Of a stretch of 64,000 nt of DNA, positions 28,494 through 40,024 are shown in pieces. This DNA is from Cupriavidus necator N-1 (GTDB taxonomy: Bacteria; Pseudomonadota; Gammaproteobacteria; Burkholderiales; Burkholderiaceae): NCBI RefSeq assembly GCF_000219215.1, contig NC_015726.1, positions 3,162,001 through 3,226,000 on the forward strand. Reading direction: 5' to 3'. Below the pieces are notes generated by a model. The model saw nothing but the letters and a program-made list of their open reading frames with translations, ran no database searches and was not told where the DNA came from. The translations under genes and the position numbers were made by a program. The stretch's first letter is position 1, and each line of letters opens with the position of its first letter.

Positions 28494-29444
28494 TCAGGCC
28501 GCTTCGGCCAGCTCCTTGGCGTCCAGCTTGCGCACGCCGGCCAGCTCGCACGCAGCCACGGCGTTGGCCAGCGCTTCCATGGCCGGCAGGCGGGTGAAGC
28601 TTTTGCGCCAGGCCAGCACCACGCGCCGGTCGGGCACCGGATCGGAGAACGGCACATAGGACAGCATGTCACCCTTGGCCTTCAGGTCGGGCACCGAGGT
28701 GCGCGGCAGCACGGTGATGCCAACCCCGCTGGCCACCATATGGCGGATGGTTTCCAGCGACGAGCCCTCGAAGGTCTTCTGGATGCCGTCGGCCGCCTGC
28801 GAGAAGCGCGACAGCTCCGGGCACACGCCCAGCACATGGTCGCGAAAGCAGTGGCCGCTGCCCAGCAGCAGCATGGTCTGCTGCTTCAGTTCATCGGGGT
28901 CGATGGAGTGCGCCTGCGCCAGCTGGTGGCCGCGCGGCACGGCGACGACAAAGGGTTCATCGTAGAGCGGGCGCACCGTCAGGCCCGAATCCGCGAACGG
29001 CTCGGCCATCACCGCGCAGTCGATCTCACCCTGCTTGAGCAGCTCGATCAGCTTGTGGGTGTAGTTCTCCTGCAGCATGAGCGGCATCTGCGGCACGGTC
29101 TCGATCATCTGCTTGACCAGCGACGGCAGCAGGTACGGCCCGATGGTGTAGATCACGCCCACGCGCAGCGGGCCCGCCAGCGGGTCCTTGCCCTGCTTGG
29201 CGATCTCGCGGATGGCCATGGTCTGCTCAAGCACGCGCTGGGCCTGCGCCACGATCTGCTCGCCGACCGACGTCACCGACACCTCGGAGGTGCCGCGCTC
29301 GAAAATCTGCACGTTGAGTTCGTCTTCCAGCTTCTTGATCGCGACCGACAGCGTCGGCTGCGACACAAAGCAGGCTTCGGCGGCCCGGCCGAAATGGCGC
29401 TCGCGCGCCACGGCGACGATGTACTTGAGTTCGGTGAGCGTCAT
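28494..29444 (-). CDS. oxyR: Hydrogen peroxide-inducible regulator OxyR
   Basis: This is a 316-residue LysR-type peroxide sensor. The HTH is MTLTELKYIVAVARERHFGR through VSQPTLSVAIKKLEDEL (residues 1-50). The redox motif GSGHCFRDHVLGVCPE (about 198-213) contains the two cysteines equivalent to Cys199 and Cys208 of E. coli OxyR, which form the activating disulfide. RHMVASGVGITVLP is also typical. It lies downstream of recG and upstream of katA on one strand, the frequent betaproteobacterial recG-oxyR-katA order. Confidence 0.96.
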   Translation of the reverse strand: MTLTELKYIVAVARERHFGRAAEACFVSQPTLSVAIKKLEDELNVQIFERGTSEVSVTSVGEQIVAQAQRVLEQTMAIREIAKQGKDPLAGPLRVGVIYTIGPYLLPSLVKQMIETVPQMPLMLQENYTHKLIELLKQGEIDCAVMAEPFADSGLTVRPLYDEPFVVAVPRGHQLAQAHSIDPDELKQQTMLLLGSGHCFRDHVLGVCPELSRFSQAADGIQKTFEGSSLETIRHMVASGVGITVLPRTSVPDLKAKGDMLSYVPFSDPVPDRRVVLAWRKSFTRLPAMEALANAVAACELAGVRKLDAKELAEAA

Positions 29445-29556
29445 GACTTATCAATTTGCGGTAGGCGATAGATTTTACCTTCGATTGCCGCTTCTGTCAG
29501 AGCGCCAACGCATTGTGTCGACGCATGCGAAGCATCGCGCACCTGGACAGCACCGT

Positions 29557-31737
29557 TCAGGCTTTCAGGTAGTGCTCGCGCCCGCCCAGCCAGCGCGAAA
29601 GGTGTGCTTCGACCGCTTCCGGATAGCGAGCCAGCATCAGCTCGGCCGCCTCCTGCGCGTAGTCGACCAGCCATGCGTCGGTCTGCAGGTCGGCAAAGCG
29701 CAACATCGCTTCGCCGGACTGGCGCGCGCCCAGGAACTCGCCGGGGCCGCGGATCTCCAGGTCGCGCCGGGCGATCTCGAAGCCGTCGGTGGTCTCGCGC
29801 ATGGTCGCCAGGCGCTCGCGCGCGGTGGGCGACAGCGGCGCCTGGTACATCAGCAGGCAGACCGATTCGGCGCTGCCGCGCCCCACCCGCCCGCGCAGCT
29901 GGTGCAGCTGCGCCAGGCCGAAGCGCTCGGCGTGCTCGATCACCATCAGCGAGGCATTGGGCACATCCACGCCCACTTCGATCACGGTGGTGGCCACCAG
30001 CACCTGCATGCGGTTGGCGCTGAAGTCGTCCATCACGGCGGCCTTCTCGGCCGGCGGCAGGCGCCCGTGCACCAGGCCCACGCGCAGGTCCGGCAGTGCG
30101 GCCACCAGCGTTTCATAGGTCTCCACCGCGGTCTGCAGCTGCAGCGCCTCGCTTTCCTCGATCAGCGGACAGACCCAGTAGACCTGGCGGCCTTCGGCGG
30201 CGGCGTGATGGATGCGTCCGATCACTTCGTCGCGCCGCTCGTCGTTGACCAGGCGCGTGACGATGGGGGTGCGGCCCGGCGGCAATTCATCGATCACCGA
30301 CACATCGAGGTCGGCGTAGTAAGTCATGGCGAGCGTGCGCGGGATCGGCGTGGCCGACATCATCAGCTGGTGCGGCACGGCGTCGACCGCGGGCACCGTA
30401 GCATCGGCGGCACCGGCCTTGCCGCGCAGCGCCAGCCGCTGCGCCACGCCGAAGCGGTGCTGCTCGTCGACCACTGACAGCCCCAGCTTGGCAAAGCGCA
30501 CCGTGTCCTGGATCAGCGCGTGGGTGCCGATCACCAGTTGCGCCTGGCCCGATTCCACGCGCGCCACGGCCTCGCGCTTGTCGCGTGCCTTCTGGCTGCC
30601 GGCTAGCCACGCCACCGGCACGCCCAGCGGCTCCAACCATGCGGACAGCTTGCGGTAGTGCTGCTCGGCCAGGATTTCGGTGGGCGCCATCAGCGCGGCC
30701 TGGTAGCCGGCGTCGATGGCCTGGCAGGCCGCCAGCGCCGCAACGATGGTCTTGCCGCTGCCCACGTCGCCCTGCAGAAGACGGTGCATCGGGTGCGGGC
30801 GCGTCATGTCGGCGGCGATCTCTTCGACCACGCGCTGCTGCGCACCGGTCAGCCGGAACGGCAATGCGGCCAGGAAGCGCGTGAGCAACCCGCCCTCGCG
30901 GCGCGGCATGGTCGGCGCATTTTTTTCGCGCCGCGCCGCGTGCGCGCGCCGCAGCGAGATCTGCTGCGCCAGCAGTTCGTCGAACTTGATGCGCTGCCAG
31001 GCCGGGTGCGAGCGGTCGGCCAGCGCAGCCTCGCTCTCCTGCGGCGGGGGCGCGTGCAGCAGCCGCAGGCAGTCGGCCAGCGGGCGCAGGTGCAGGCGTG
31101 CCAGCGGCCCCTCCAGCACCGCCTGCGGCAGCGTCTCGGGCATCGGCGTGCGCGACAGCGTGCCGCCGATGGCCTTGCGCAGATAGGCCTGCGGGATGCC
31201 GGCGGTGGACGGATACACCGGCGTCAGGCGGTCGGGCAGCGCTTCGCCGGGCACCACCGGGCGCACCGTCGGGTGGACCATCTCGGCGCCGAAGAAGCCG
31301 CCACGCACCTCGCCGCGCACGCGCAGGCGCACGCCTTCAGCCATCTGCTTGGTCTGGTTGCCGTAGAAGTTCAGGAAGCGCAGCGTCAGCTCGCCGCTAT
31401 CGTCGGCAATCTTGACCACCAGCTGGCGGCGCGGCCGGAACGTGACTTCGTTGGAGATGACCTCGCCTTCCACCTGCGCCGGCAGCCCGAGCCCGGCGCG
31501 GCGGATCGCCTCGGCGATCGGCGCCAGCGTGGTCTCGTCCTCATAGCGCATAGGCAGGTGCAGCACCAGGTCGACGGGACGACGCAGGCCGAGCTTGGCC
31601 AGCCTCGCGGCCGCGGTCGACGTGCCGGAGGCGGCGGCCTTGCCCCTGGCTTCGCCGGCCTTGCCGCGCGCGGGCGCCGCCGTGTCCTTGGCGGCGTCGG
31701 CGGGGTCGTGGATCGGTTCAGCGGCGGTTCCGGGCAT
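29557..31737 (-). CDS. recG: ATP-dependent DNA helicase RecG
   Basis: This 726-residue helicase/translocase remodels stalled replication forks and Holliday junctions. The N-terminal wedge/OB domain spans about residues 30-250. The helicase motifs include Walker A ([18 protein letters not shown]), the DEQH box ([15 protein letters not shown]), [32 protein letters not shown] and [12 protein letters not shown]. The first about 40 residues are an Ala-rich extension, so the start may be slightly downstream. It is divergent from queA. Confidence 0.96.
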   Translation of the reverse strand: MPGTAAEPIHDPADAAKDTAAPARGKAGEARGKAAASGTSTAAARLAKLGLRRPVDLVLHLPMRYEDETTLAPIAEAIRRAGLGLPAQVEGEVISNEVTFRPRRQLVVKIADDSGELTLRFLNFYGNQTKQMAEGVRLRVRGEVRGGFFGAEMVHPTVRPVVPGEALPDRLTPVYPSTAGIPQAYLRKAIGGTLSRTPMPETLPQAVLEGPLARLHLRPLADCLRLLHAPPPQESEAALADRSHPAWQRIKFDELLAQQISLRRAHAARREKNAPTMPRREGGLLTRFLAALPFRLTGAQQRVVEEIAADMTRPHPMHRLLQGDVGSGKTIVAALAACQAIDAGYQAALMAPTEILAEQHYRKLSAWLEPLGVPVAWLAGSQKARDKREAVARVESGQAQLVIGTHALIQDTVRFAKLGLSVVDEQHRFGVAQRLALRGKAGAADATVPAVDAVPHQLMMSATPIPRTLAMTYYADLDVSVIDELPPGRTPIVTRLVNDERRDEVIGRIHHAAAEGRQVYWVCPLIEESEALQLQTAVETYETLVAALPDLRVGLVHGRLPPAEKAAVMDDFSANRMQVLVATTVIEVGVDVPNASLMVIEHAERFGLAQLHQLRGRVGRGSAESVCLLMYQAPLSPTARERLATMRETTDGFEIARRDLEIRGPGEFLGARQSGEAMLRFADLQTDAWLVDYAQEAAELMLARYPEAVEAHLSRWLGGREHYLKA

Positions 31738-31958
31738 CGGCGAAAAATTTGGCAGCGGTCGCTCTCGTGCTGCGGGGTTGGCTGGCGCGGCGCCGGCGAA
31801 TAGCCGGTATCACGCCCGCCCCGGCGGCAAGCGCGCCCGTGGCCTTACAATATCGGATTCGCCGATTGTACCCATGCCGGCTGCCACCACGGGCAGCGGA
31901 GTGCCGTTTTGTGCCCCGCTCCGGCCTGCATGGCATCGCGCAGCCCGCCGCTCCCACG

Positions 31959-34165
<2,207 letters not shown>

Positions 34166-34387
34166 CAACGCCGGGTGGCGCGAACTTTTGCGCTGCCGGC
34201 GGTCGAATAGCCGGGTCATCCGGAAGCCACCCGCGAGCCGGAGAGCCCGGCCATGCCGACCCCTGCCGCAAGTTGCCCCGGGCGCACCCGAACAAACCCG
34301 TATTCCGCCCTAGAATGCCAAGGGCGGGCGAAATGCGAATGGTAGAATGATCGATTATTTGACTGACTTTTGTGACGGAGAAACAAC

Positions 34388-34714
34388 GTGCTGATTTCTA
34401 ACGCATTTGCCCAGACCGCCGGAGCCGGCGGCGCGGCTGGCGGCCTGATGAGCTTCCTGCCCATCATCCTGATGTTTGGCGTGCTGTGGTTTATCATGAT
34501 CCGCCCGCAAATGAAGCGCCAGAAGGAAGCCAAGGCAATGCTCGAAGCACTGGCCAAGAACGACGAAGTCGTGACCGCCGGTGGCATCCTGGGCAAGGTG
34601 ACCAAGGTCACCGACCAGTACGTCAGCCTGGAAATCGCCGAAGGCACTGAAATCACCGTGCAGAAGAGTGCCGTGACCACCGTGCTGCCCAAGGGCTCGC
34701 TCAAGGCGCTCTGA
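34388..34714 (+). CDS. yajC: Preprotein translocase subunit YajC
   Basis: This is a 108-residue accessory subunit of the SecDF-YajC complex. One N-terminal membrane helix (LMSFLPIILMFGVLWFIMI, about residues 18-36) is followed by RPQMKRQKEAKAMLEAL, the family signature, and a small beta domain (DEVVTAGGILGKVTKV). The start is GTG 34388, preceded by GACGGAG. TAGAAT hexamers occur at 34311 and 34343, without good -35 partners. Confidence 0.95.
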   Translation: MLISNAFAQTAGAGGAAGGLMSFLPIILMFGVLWFIMIRPQMKRQKEAKAMLEALAKNDEVVTAGGILGKVTKVTDQYVSLEIAEGTEITVQKSAVTTVLPKGSLKAL

Positions 34715-34923
34715 TCTCCGGATCGCGCGCGCGACTCCCGCCTTTGTCTTTTCCGGCATGCCCGTTCGCGCATGCCCCGGCAGCCGCCTGATCCAGCCCG
34801 ACGAAGCCCCCGTGGTTTCGATCCGTGGCTGCCAGGCGGCTGTTTGCCAAACCGGTTCGGCCCCGCCGACGTGGTGCGCCACGCCAGCGCCGGCCCCGCC
34901 AACCGCAGAATGACTGGCCCGAG

Positions 34924-36795
34924 ATGAATCGTTATCCGCTTTGGAAATACCTCGTGATCCTGGTGGCCCTGGCCATCGGCATCATCTATACCTTGCCGAA
35001 CTTCTTCGGCGAGGCGCCTGCCGTGCAGGTGTCCTCGGGCAAGGCCACGGTCAAGGTCGACCTGGCGATGCAGAAGCAGGTCGAAGAGATCCTGGCGCAG
35101 AACCAGCTGCGGCCTGATGGCGTCTTCTTTGATATTTCCGGCCAGTCCGGCTCGGTCAAGGCGCGCTTCCGCACCACCGACGAGCAGCTCAAGGCCAAGG
35201 ACGTGCTGTCGCGCACCCTGAACCCGGACGCGGCCAACCCCACCTACGTGGTGGCGCTGAACCTGCTGTCGGGCTCGCCGCGCTGGCTGACCGCCATGCA
35301 TGCGCTGCCGATGTACCTGGGCCTGGACCTGCGCGGCGGCGTGCACTTCCTGCTGCAGGTCGACATGAAGGGCGCCGTCGACAAGAAGCTCGACAGCCTG
35401 GGCGGCGACGCGCGCACCCTGCTGCGCGACAAGAGCATCCGCCACGGCGGCATCGACCGCGACGGCGAGCGCCTGACGGTGCGCTTCAACAACGCAGACG
35501 ACGCCAACCGCGCGCGTCCCATCCTGGCCGACAACCTGCGCGAAGTGGCCTTCGCCATGGACGGCAACAATATCGTCGGCACCTTCACCGAAGCCGCGCG
35601 CAAGGCGGTGCAGGACGCAGCGGTCAAGCAGAACATCACCACGCTGCACAACCGCGTGAACGAGCTTGGCGTGGCCGAGCCGGTGATCCAGCAGCAAGGC
35701 GCCGACCGCATCGTGGTGCAGCTGCCGGGCGTGCAGGACACCGCCAAGGCCAAGGACATCATCGGCCGCACCGCCACGCTCGAAGCCCGCCTGGTCGACA
35801 ACGACGCGCCGCGCAGCCCGCGCCCGGGCGACCCGATCCCGTTCGGCAGCGAGCTCTTCACGCAAGGCAACGGCGCCCCGGTGGTGCTCAAGAAGCAGGT
35901 CATCTTCACCGGCGACCGCATTGAAAGCGCCTCGGCCGGCTTCGACCAGAACCAGCATCCTTCGGTCAACATCAAGCTCGACGCCCAGGGCGGCCGCGTG
36001 CTGCGCGACGTCTCGCGCGAGAACCTGAAGAAGCCGATGGCGATCGTGCTGTTCGAAAAGGGCAAGGGCGAAGTGCTGACGGTGGCGACGATCCAGTCCG
36101 AACTGGGTTCCAGCTTCCAGATCACCGGCTCCTACTCCACCGAAGCCGCCAACGACCTGGCGCTGCTGCTGCGCGCCGGCTCGCTGGCCGCACCGATGGA
36201 GATCATCGAAGAGCGCACCATCGGCCCGTCGCTGGGCGCGGACAACATCCAGAAGGGTTTTGACTCGGTCGCCTACGGCTTTGCCGCCATCGCCGTGTTC
36301 ATGGTCCTGTACTACATGCTGTTCGGCGTGTTCTCGGTGGTGGCGCTGGGCGTGAACCTGCTGCTGCTGATCGCGGTGCTGTCGATGCTGCAGGCCACGC
36401 TGACGCTGCCGGGCATTGCCGCCATCGCGCTGGTGCTGGGCATGGCCATCGACGCCAACGTGCTGATCAACGAGCGCATCCGCGAAGAACTACGCGCGGG
36501 CGCGTCGCCGCAGATGGCGATCGCGGTCGGCTTCGACCGCGCCTGGGCCACCATCCTGGACTCCAACGTGACCACGCTGATCGCCGGCCTGGCACTGCTG
36601 GCCTTTGGTTCGGGCCCGGTGCGCGGCTTTGCCGTGGTGCACTGCCTGGGCATCCTGACCTCGATGTTCTCGGCGGTGTTCTTCAACCGCGGCCTGGTCA
36701 ACCTCTGGTACGGCCGCAAGAAGAAGCTGCAGAGCGTGGCCATCGGCCAGATCTGGAAGCCGGGCAACACCACCGACACGCCGGTCGCCAAGTAA
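34924..36795 (+). CDS. secD: Protein translocase subunit SecD
   Basis: SecD is an inner-membrane RND-type subunit that uses the proton gradient to help finish protein export. The 623 residues start MNRYPLWKYLVILVALAIG (TM1), with a long periplasmic P1 domain. LGLDLRGGVHFLLQVDM (about 130-146) is a hallmark. Five further helices lie after about residue 440, containing MAIDANVLINERIREEL. The frame is open to 34825, but the ATG at 34924 begins the homologous N-terminus. It lies 209 nt after yajC. Confidence 0.96.
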   Translation: MNRYPLWKYLVILVALAIGIIYTLPNFFGEAPAVQVSSGKATVKVDLAMQKQVEEILAQNQLRPDGVFFDISGQSGSVKARFRTTDEQLKAKDVLSRTLNPDAANPTYVVALNLLSGSPRWLTAMHALPMYLGLDLRGGVHFLLQVDMKGAVDKKLDSLGGDARTLLRDKSIRHGGIDRDGERLTVRFNNADDANRARPILADNLREVAFAMDGNNIVGTFTEAARKAVQDAAVKQNITTLHNRVNELGVAEPVIQQQGADRIVVQLPGVQDTAKAKDIIGRTATLEARLVDNDAPRSPRPGDPIPFGSELFTQGNGAPVVLKKQVIFTGDRIESASAGFDQNQHPSVNIKLDAQGGRVLRDVSRENLKKPMAIVLFEKGKGEVLTVATIQSELGSSFQITGSYSTEAANDLALLLRAGSLAAPMEIIEERTIGPSLGADNIQKGFDSVAYGFAAIAVFMVLYYMLFGVFSVVALGVNLLLLIAVLSMLQATLTLPGIAAIALVLGMAIDANVLINERIREELRAGASPQMAIAVGFDRAWATILDSNVTTLIAGLALLAFGSGPVRGFAVVHCLGILTSMFSAVFFNRGLVNLWYGRKKKLQSVAIGQIWKPGNTTDTPVAK

Positions 36796-36835
36796 GGCGA
36801 GCAGCAACAACTAGCAGTACAGAACAGGATTCAAC

Positions 36836-37807
36836 ATGGAATTCTTCCGCATCCGGCGCGACATTCCGTTCATGAAGCACGCGTTGGTCTTCAACGTGAT
36901 CTCCTTCCTGACGTTTGCCGCGGCCGTGTTCTTCCTCTGGCACAAGGGCCTGCACCTGTCGATCGAATTCACCGGCGGCACGGTGATGGAGGTCAGCTAC
37001 CAGCAGGCGGCCGACCTGGAAAAGATCCGCGGCCAGGTGGGCAAGCTGGGCTATACCGACGTGCAGGTGCAGAACTTCGGCACCTCGCGCGACGTGATGA
37101 TCCGACTGCCGCTGCAGAAGGGCCCGGACGGCAAGCCCGTCACCTCGGCCCAGCAGAGCGAGCAGGTGCTGGCCTCGCTGCAGGCGGCCTCGCCTGACGT
37201 GAAGCTGCAACGGGTGGAGTTCGTCGGCCCGCAGGTGGGCAAGGAACTGGCCACCGACGGCCTGCTGGCGCTGTTGTGCGTGGTGGCCGGCATCGTGATC
37301 TACCTGTCGTTCCGCTTCGAATGGAAGTTCGCGGTGGCGGGCATCATCGCCAACCTGCACGACGTGGTCATCATCCTGGGCTTCTTCGCCTACTTCCAGT
37401 GGGAGTTCTCGCTGTCGGTGCTGGCGGCGATCCTGGCGGTGCTGGGCTACTCGGTCAACGAATCGGTGGTGATCTTCGACCGGATCCGCGAGAACTTCCG
37501 CAAGTACCGCAAGATGACCACGCACGAGATCATCGACAACGCGATCACCAGCACCATCTCGCGGACCATCATCACCCACGGCTCGACCCAGATGATGGTG
37601 CTGTCGATGTTCTTCTTCGGCGGCCCCACGCTGCACTACTTTGCCCTGGCACTGACGGTCGGCATCTTGTTCGGCATCTACTCGTCGGTGTTCGTGGCCG
37701 CGGCGCTGGCGATGTGGCTGGGCGTCAAGCGCGAGGACCTGGTCAAGGGTGAAAAGAAGTCCGACTCGACCGACCGCAACGACCCCAACTACGGCGCGCA
37801 GGCCTGA
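36836..37807 (+). CDS. secF: Protein translocase subunit SecF
   Basis: This 323-residue partner of SecD has six membrane helices. TM1 lies at about residues 17-35. The periplasmic segment contains LSIEFTGGTVMEVSY. The conserved TM4-5 region reads AILAVLGYSVNESVVIFDRIRE, with the family Asp. It follows secD by 40 nt and the operon ends at the strong terminator at 37831. Confidence 0.96.
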   Translation: MEFFRIRRDIPFMKHALVFNVISFLTFAAAVFFLWHKGLHLSIEFTGGTVMEVSYQQAADLEKIRGQVGKLGYTDVQVQNFGTSRDVMIRLPLQKGPDGKPVTSAQQSEQVLASLQAASPDVKLQRVEFVGPQVGKELATDGLLALLCVVAGIVIYLSFRFEWKFAVAGIIANLHDVVIILGFFAYFQWEFSLSVLAAILAVLGYSVNESVVIFDRIRENFRKYRKMTTHEIIDNAITSTISRTIITHGSTQMMVLSMFFFGGPTLHYFALALTVGILFGIYSSVFVAAALAMWLGVKREDLVKGEKKSDSTDRNDPNYGAQA

Positions 37808-37830
37808 CCCCTGCCCTGCGGTAAAACAGA

Positions 37831-37858
37831 ACGGCGCCCCGCGGGGCGCCGTTTTTTT
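37831..37858 (+). terminator. Rho-independent terminator of secDF
   Basis: A 10-bp perfect stem (ACGGCGCCCC, a GC loop, GGGGCGCCGT) is followed by a T-run, 23 nt after the secF stop. It lies just before the convergent phcQ. Confidence 0.92.
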
Positions 37859-37880
37859 ATGGCTGCAAGGTCTGGGAAAT

Positions 37881-38888
37881 TCAGGCCGGCATCGAGAACC
37901 GCTCGATCCACGCGGCCAGCCGGTCGGCCGCGAAGGCCTCGCTGCGCGGGCATGCGCGGCACACCACGGTGTTGCCGTCGCGCGCAAACTGCAGCGCGCC
38001 GCCAGCCTCTTCCAGCCACAGCAGGCTGGCCAGCCAGGCCGCGTGCTGCGCGGACACGGGTGCGCCGATCGGCTGCGCGAGGAACTCCGCCAGCGTGGCC
38101 GGAGCGGTCCACACCACGGTGTCGCCGTCGCGGCGCACCACCTCGCTGCCCAGCGCATCGACAATCACCGCGGCGGCATCGGCAGCGCCCCGGCCGGCAT
38201 TGGCGCTGCGCAGGCCCGCCAGGCGCGTGGCCACGGCATGGCCGAAGCTGCCGCTGCGCTCGGCCTCTGCGCGCACCAGGTCGGCGTAGTCCATGCGCTG
38301 CCAGTCCGGCTCGACGCTGCCCGCGCCGGCGAGGTCGACCGCCGCGAGGTAGGTCTCCACCGGCTGGAAACGGCCCGGCCCGATCAGGCTGGCACACAGC
38401 GCATGCACCATGCCGATGCGCGAGGCCACGGTCTGGGTCTGCAGCACGGACAGCTTCTCGCGCAGCAGCTGGTCGCGTTCCTTGCGCAGGCCGGCCAGTT
38501 CCAGTGCCTGCTTCAGCTCCATGCGCAGCGCGGTGATGTCCCACGGCTTCTTGATGTAGCGGTGGATCTGCCCCTGGTTGACCGCTTCGACGGTCTGGTC
38601 GAGCTCCGAATACGCGGTGGTCAGGATGCGCACGATATGCGGGTAGCGCTCGCGCGCGTAGCGCAGCAGTTCGTTGCCATACTCGCCCGGCATGCGCTGG
38701 TCGGACACCAGCACCGCCAGGCTGCCTGCGTGGGCGTCGAGCAATGCCTTGCCCTCTTCAACGGAGCCGCCGGTGGCCACCGGTGCCAGCGCCCCGATGG
38801 CACGCTGGAAATACTTGACTGCAGTCGCTTCGTCATCGACGAACAGAATCGCCGGGGGTGGTGCCTGCGTGGCATTCGGTTCGGTCAT
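37881..38888 (-). CDS. phcQ: Response regulator PhcQ-like (Phc quorum sensing)
   Basis: This is a 335-residue protein with an N-terminal receiver domain: acidic pair FVDDEA at about 17-22, phospho-acceptor Asp63 in VSDQRMPG, and Thr/Lys at ILTTAYSE and YIKKPW. A helical stretch follows (about 125-150, LELAGLRKERDQLLREKL). The Ala-rich C-terminal about 180 residues match no family I recognise and contain no DNA-binding domain. It is last in the phcB-S-R-Q operon, overlapping phcR by 4 nt. In Ralstonia solanacearum PhcQ takes part in relaying the 3-hydroxy fatty acid methyl ester signal to PhcA. Confidence 0.85.
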   Translation of the reverse strand: MTEPNATQAPPPAILFVDDEATAVKYFQRAIGALAPVATGGSVEEGKALLDAHAGSLAVLVSDQRMPGEYGNELLRYARERYPHIVRILTTAYSELDQTVEAVNQGQIHRYIKKPWDITALRMELKQALELAGLRKERDQLLREKLSVLQTQTVASRIGMVHALCASLIGPGRFQPVETYLAAVDLAGAGSVEPDWQRMDYADLVRAEAERSGSFGHAVATRLAGLRSANAGRGAADAAAVIVDALGSEVVRRDGDTVVWTAPATLAEFLAQPIGAPVSAQHAAWLASLLWLEEAGGALQFARDGNTVVCRACPRSEAFAADRLAAWIERFSMPA

Positions 38889-40018
38889 CGGTCACTCCTA
38901 TGCTTTCGACTCTTGAAACTTGGAAAGTCCAGCGTCACCGTGGTGCCGGCACCGGATGCGGATTCGATCCGGATGCCGCCGCCAAACGACTGCATGACGC
39001 GGTTGCAAAAAATCATGCCCAGCCCGCTGCCGCCGGCACTGGCGTGGGTGGTGACAGGATCGACCAGCAGCCGCTCCATCACTTCCGGCGGAATGCCCGG
39101 CCCGTTGTCGCAGATGCGGATTTCCGGGCGCGGCTGCGCCACCACCACAAAGCGCAACGCCGGCGTGCCGACACTGCGCAGCGCCCGCAGCGCGTTGCTC
39201 ATCACCGAGGAGAGCACCAGCGCCACGCAGTTGGGCAGCGTCTGCACCGGGAAATCGCCGTGCATCTCCACCTGCACCCAGCTGCGCTGGTCGCCCGCGA
39301 ACGGGTAGCTGTCCAGCAGCGAAGTGACCAGCGTGCCGGCGCTGACCTCGGTACCGGCATCGGACCGGGCCGGCATGCTGCCGGCACTGTTGCGCACTGA
39401 TTGCAGGAACGATGACAGCACCGCCAGGCAATACTGGGCGTTGTCGTACATGGCGCTGGCCGCCTGGCCGATCTCGGCCTGGCGGCCAGCGCTGTATTCG
39501 CCGGCGACACGGCCGCGGATGCCGTGGGCAAAGTTGGCGATGGCCGCCAGCGGCGTGTTCAGTTCGTGCGCCAGAAAGGCCAGGGTCTCGTCGATCGCCA
39601 TCAGCCGGTGCTGGCGCAGGGTGCGCTCGCGGTGGCGCTCGGCGGCGCGTGCCAGCACCTCGCGCAGGTCGGCCACGCTCAGCGGCTTTTCCAGGATGCG
39701 GAAGACTTCGCCGCTGTTGACCGTTTCCAGCAGCACATCCTTGTCGGCATAGGCCGTGACCAGGATGCGCACGATCTGCGGGTATTCCTGCGCCACCTGG
39801 CGCAGCAGCTGGCCGCCGTCGCGCCCGGGCATGCGGAAGTCGGTCACCAGCACCGCCACGCGGGCAGGGTCCGCGCGCAGCACTGCCAGAGCCTCGTCGG
39901 CGCCGTCTGCCACCAGCACCTCATAGTCGCCGCCGGCGGCCCGGGCGAAATACTTGCGCGCCATCTCCTCGTCGTCGACATAGAGAACGGCAAGCCGTGC
40001 CTGCTTCACTTCGCTCAT
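38885..40018 (-). CDS. phcR: PhcR-like hybrid: N-terminal receiver fused to histidine kinase domain
   Basis: The 377 residues combine a receiver domain (LYVDDEE; phospho-acceptor Asp60 in VTDFRMPG; Thr/Lys at LVTAYAD and LEKPLS) with a C-terminal HisKA (phospho-His151 in FLAHELNTPLAAI) and HATPase (N-box region SSVMSNALRAL, G1 ICDNGPGIP, G2 GGSGLGMIFC). No DNA-binding domain is present. Receiver-then-kinase is the characteristic PhcR layout of Ralstonia. It lies between phcS (6-nt gap) and phcQ (ATGA overlap), so translation is coupled. Confidence 0.88.
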   Translation of the reverse strand: MSEVKQARLAVLYVDDEEMARKYFARAAGGDYEVLVADGADEALAVLRADPARVAVLVTDFRMPGRDGGQLLRQVAQEYPQIVRILVTAYADKDVLLETVNSGEVFRILEKPLSVADLREVLARAAERHRERTLRQHRLMAIDETLAFLAHELNTPLAAIANFAHGIRGRVAGEYSAGRQAEIGQAASAMYDNAQYCLAVLSSFLQSVRNSAGSMPARSDAGTEVSAGTLVTSLLDSYPFAGDQRSWVQVEMHGDFPVQTLPNCVALVLSSVMSNALRALRSVGTPALRFVVVAQPRPEIRICDNGPGIPPEVMERLLVDPVTTHASAGGSGLGMIFCNRVMQSFGGGIRIESASGAGTTVTLDFPSFKSRKHRSDR

Positions 40019-40024
40019 GGCTGG

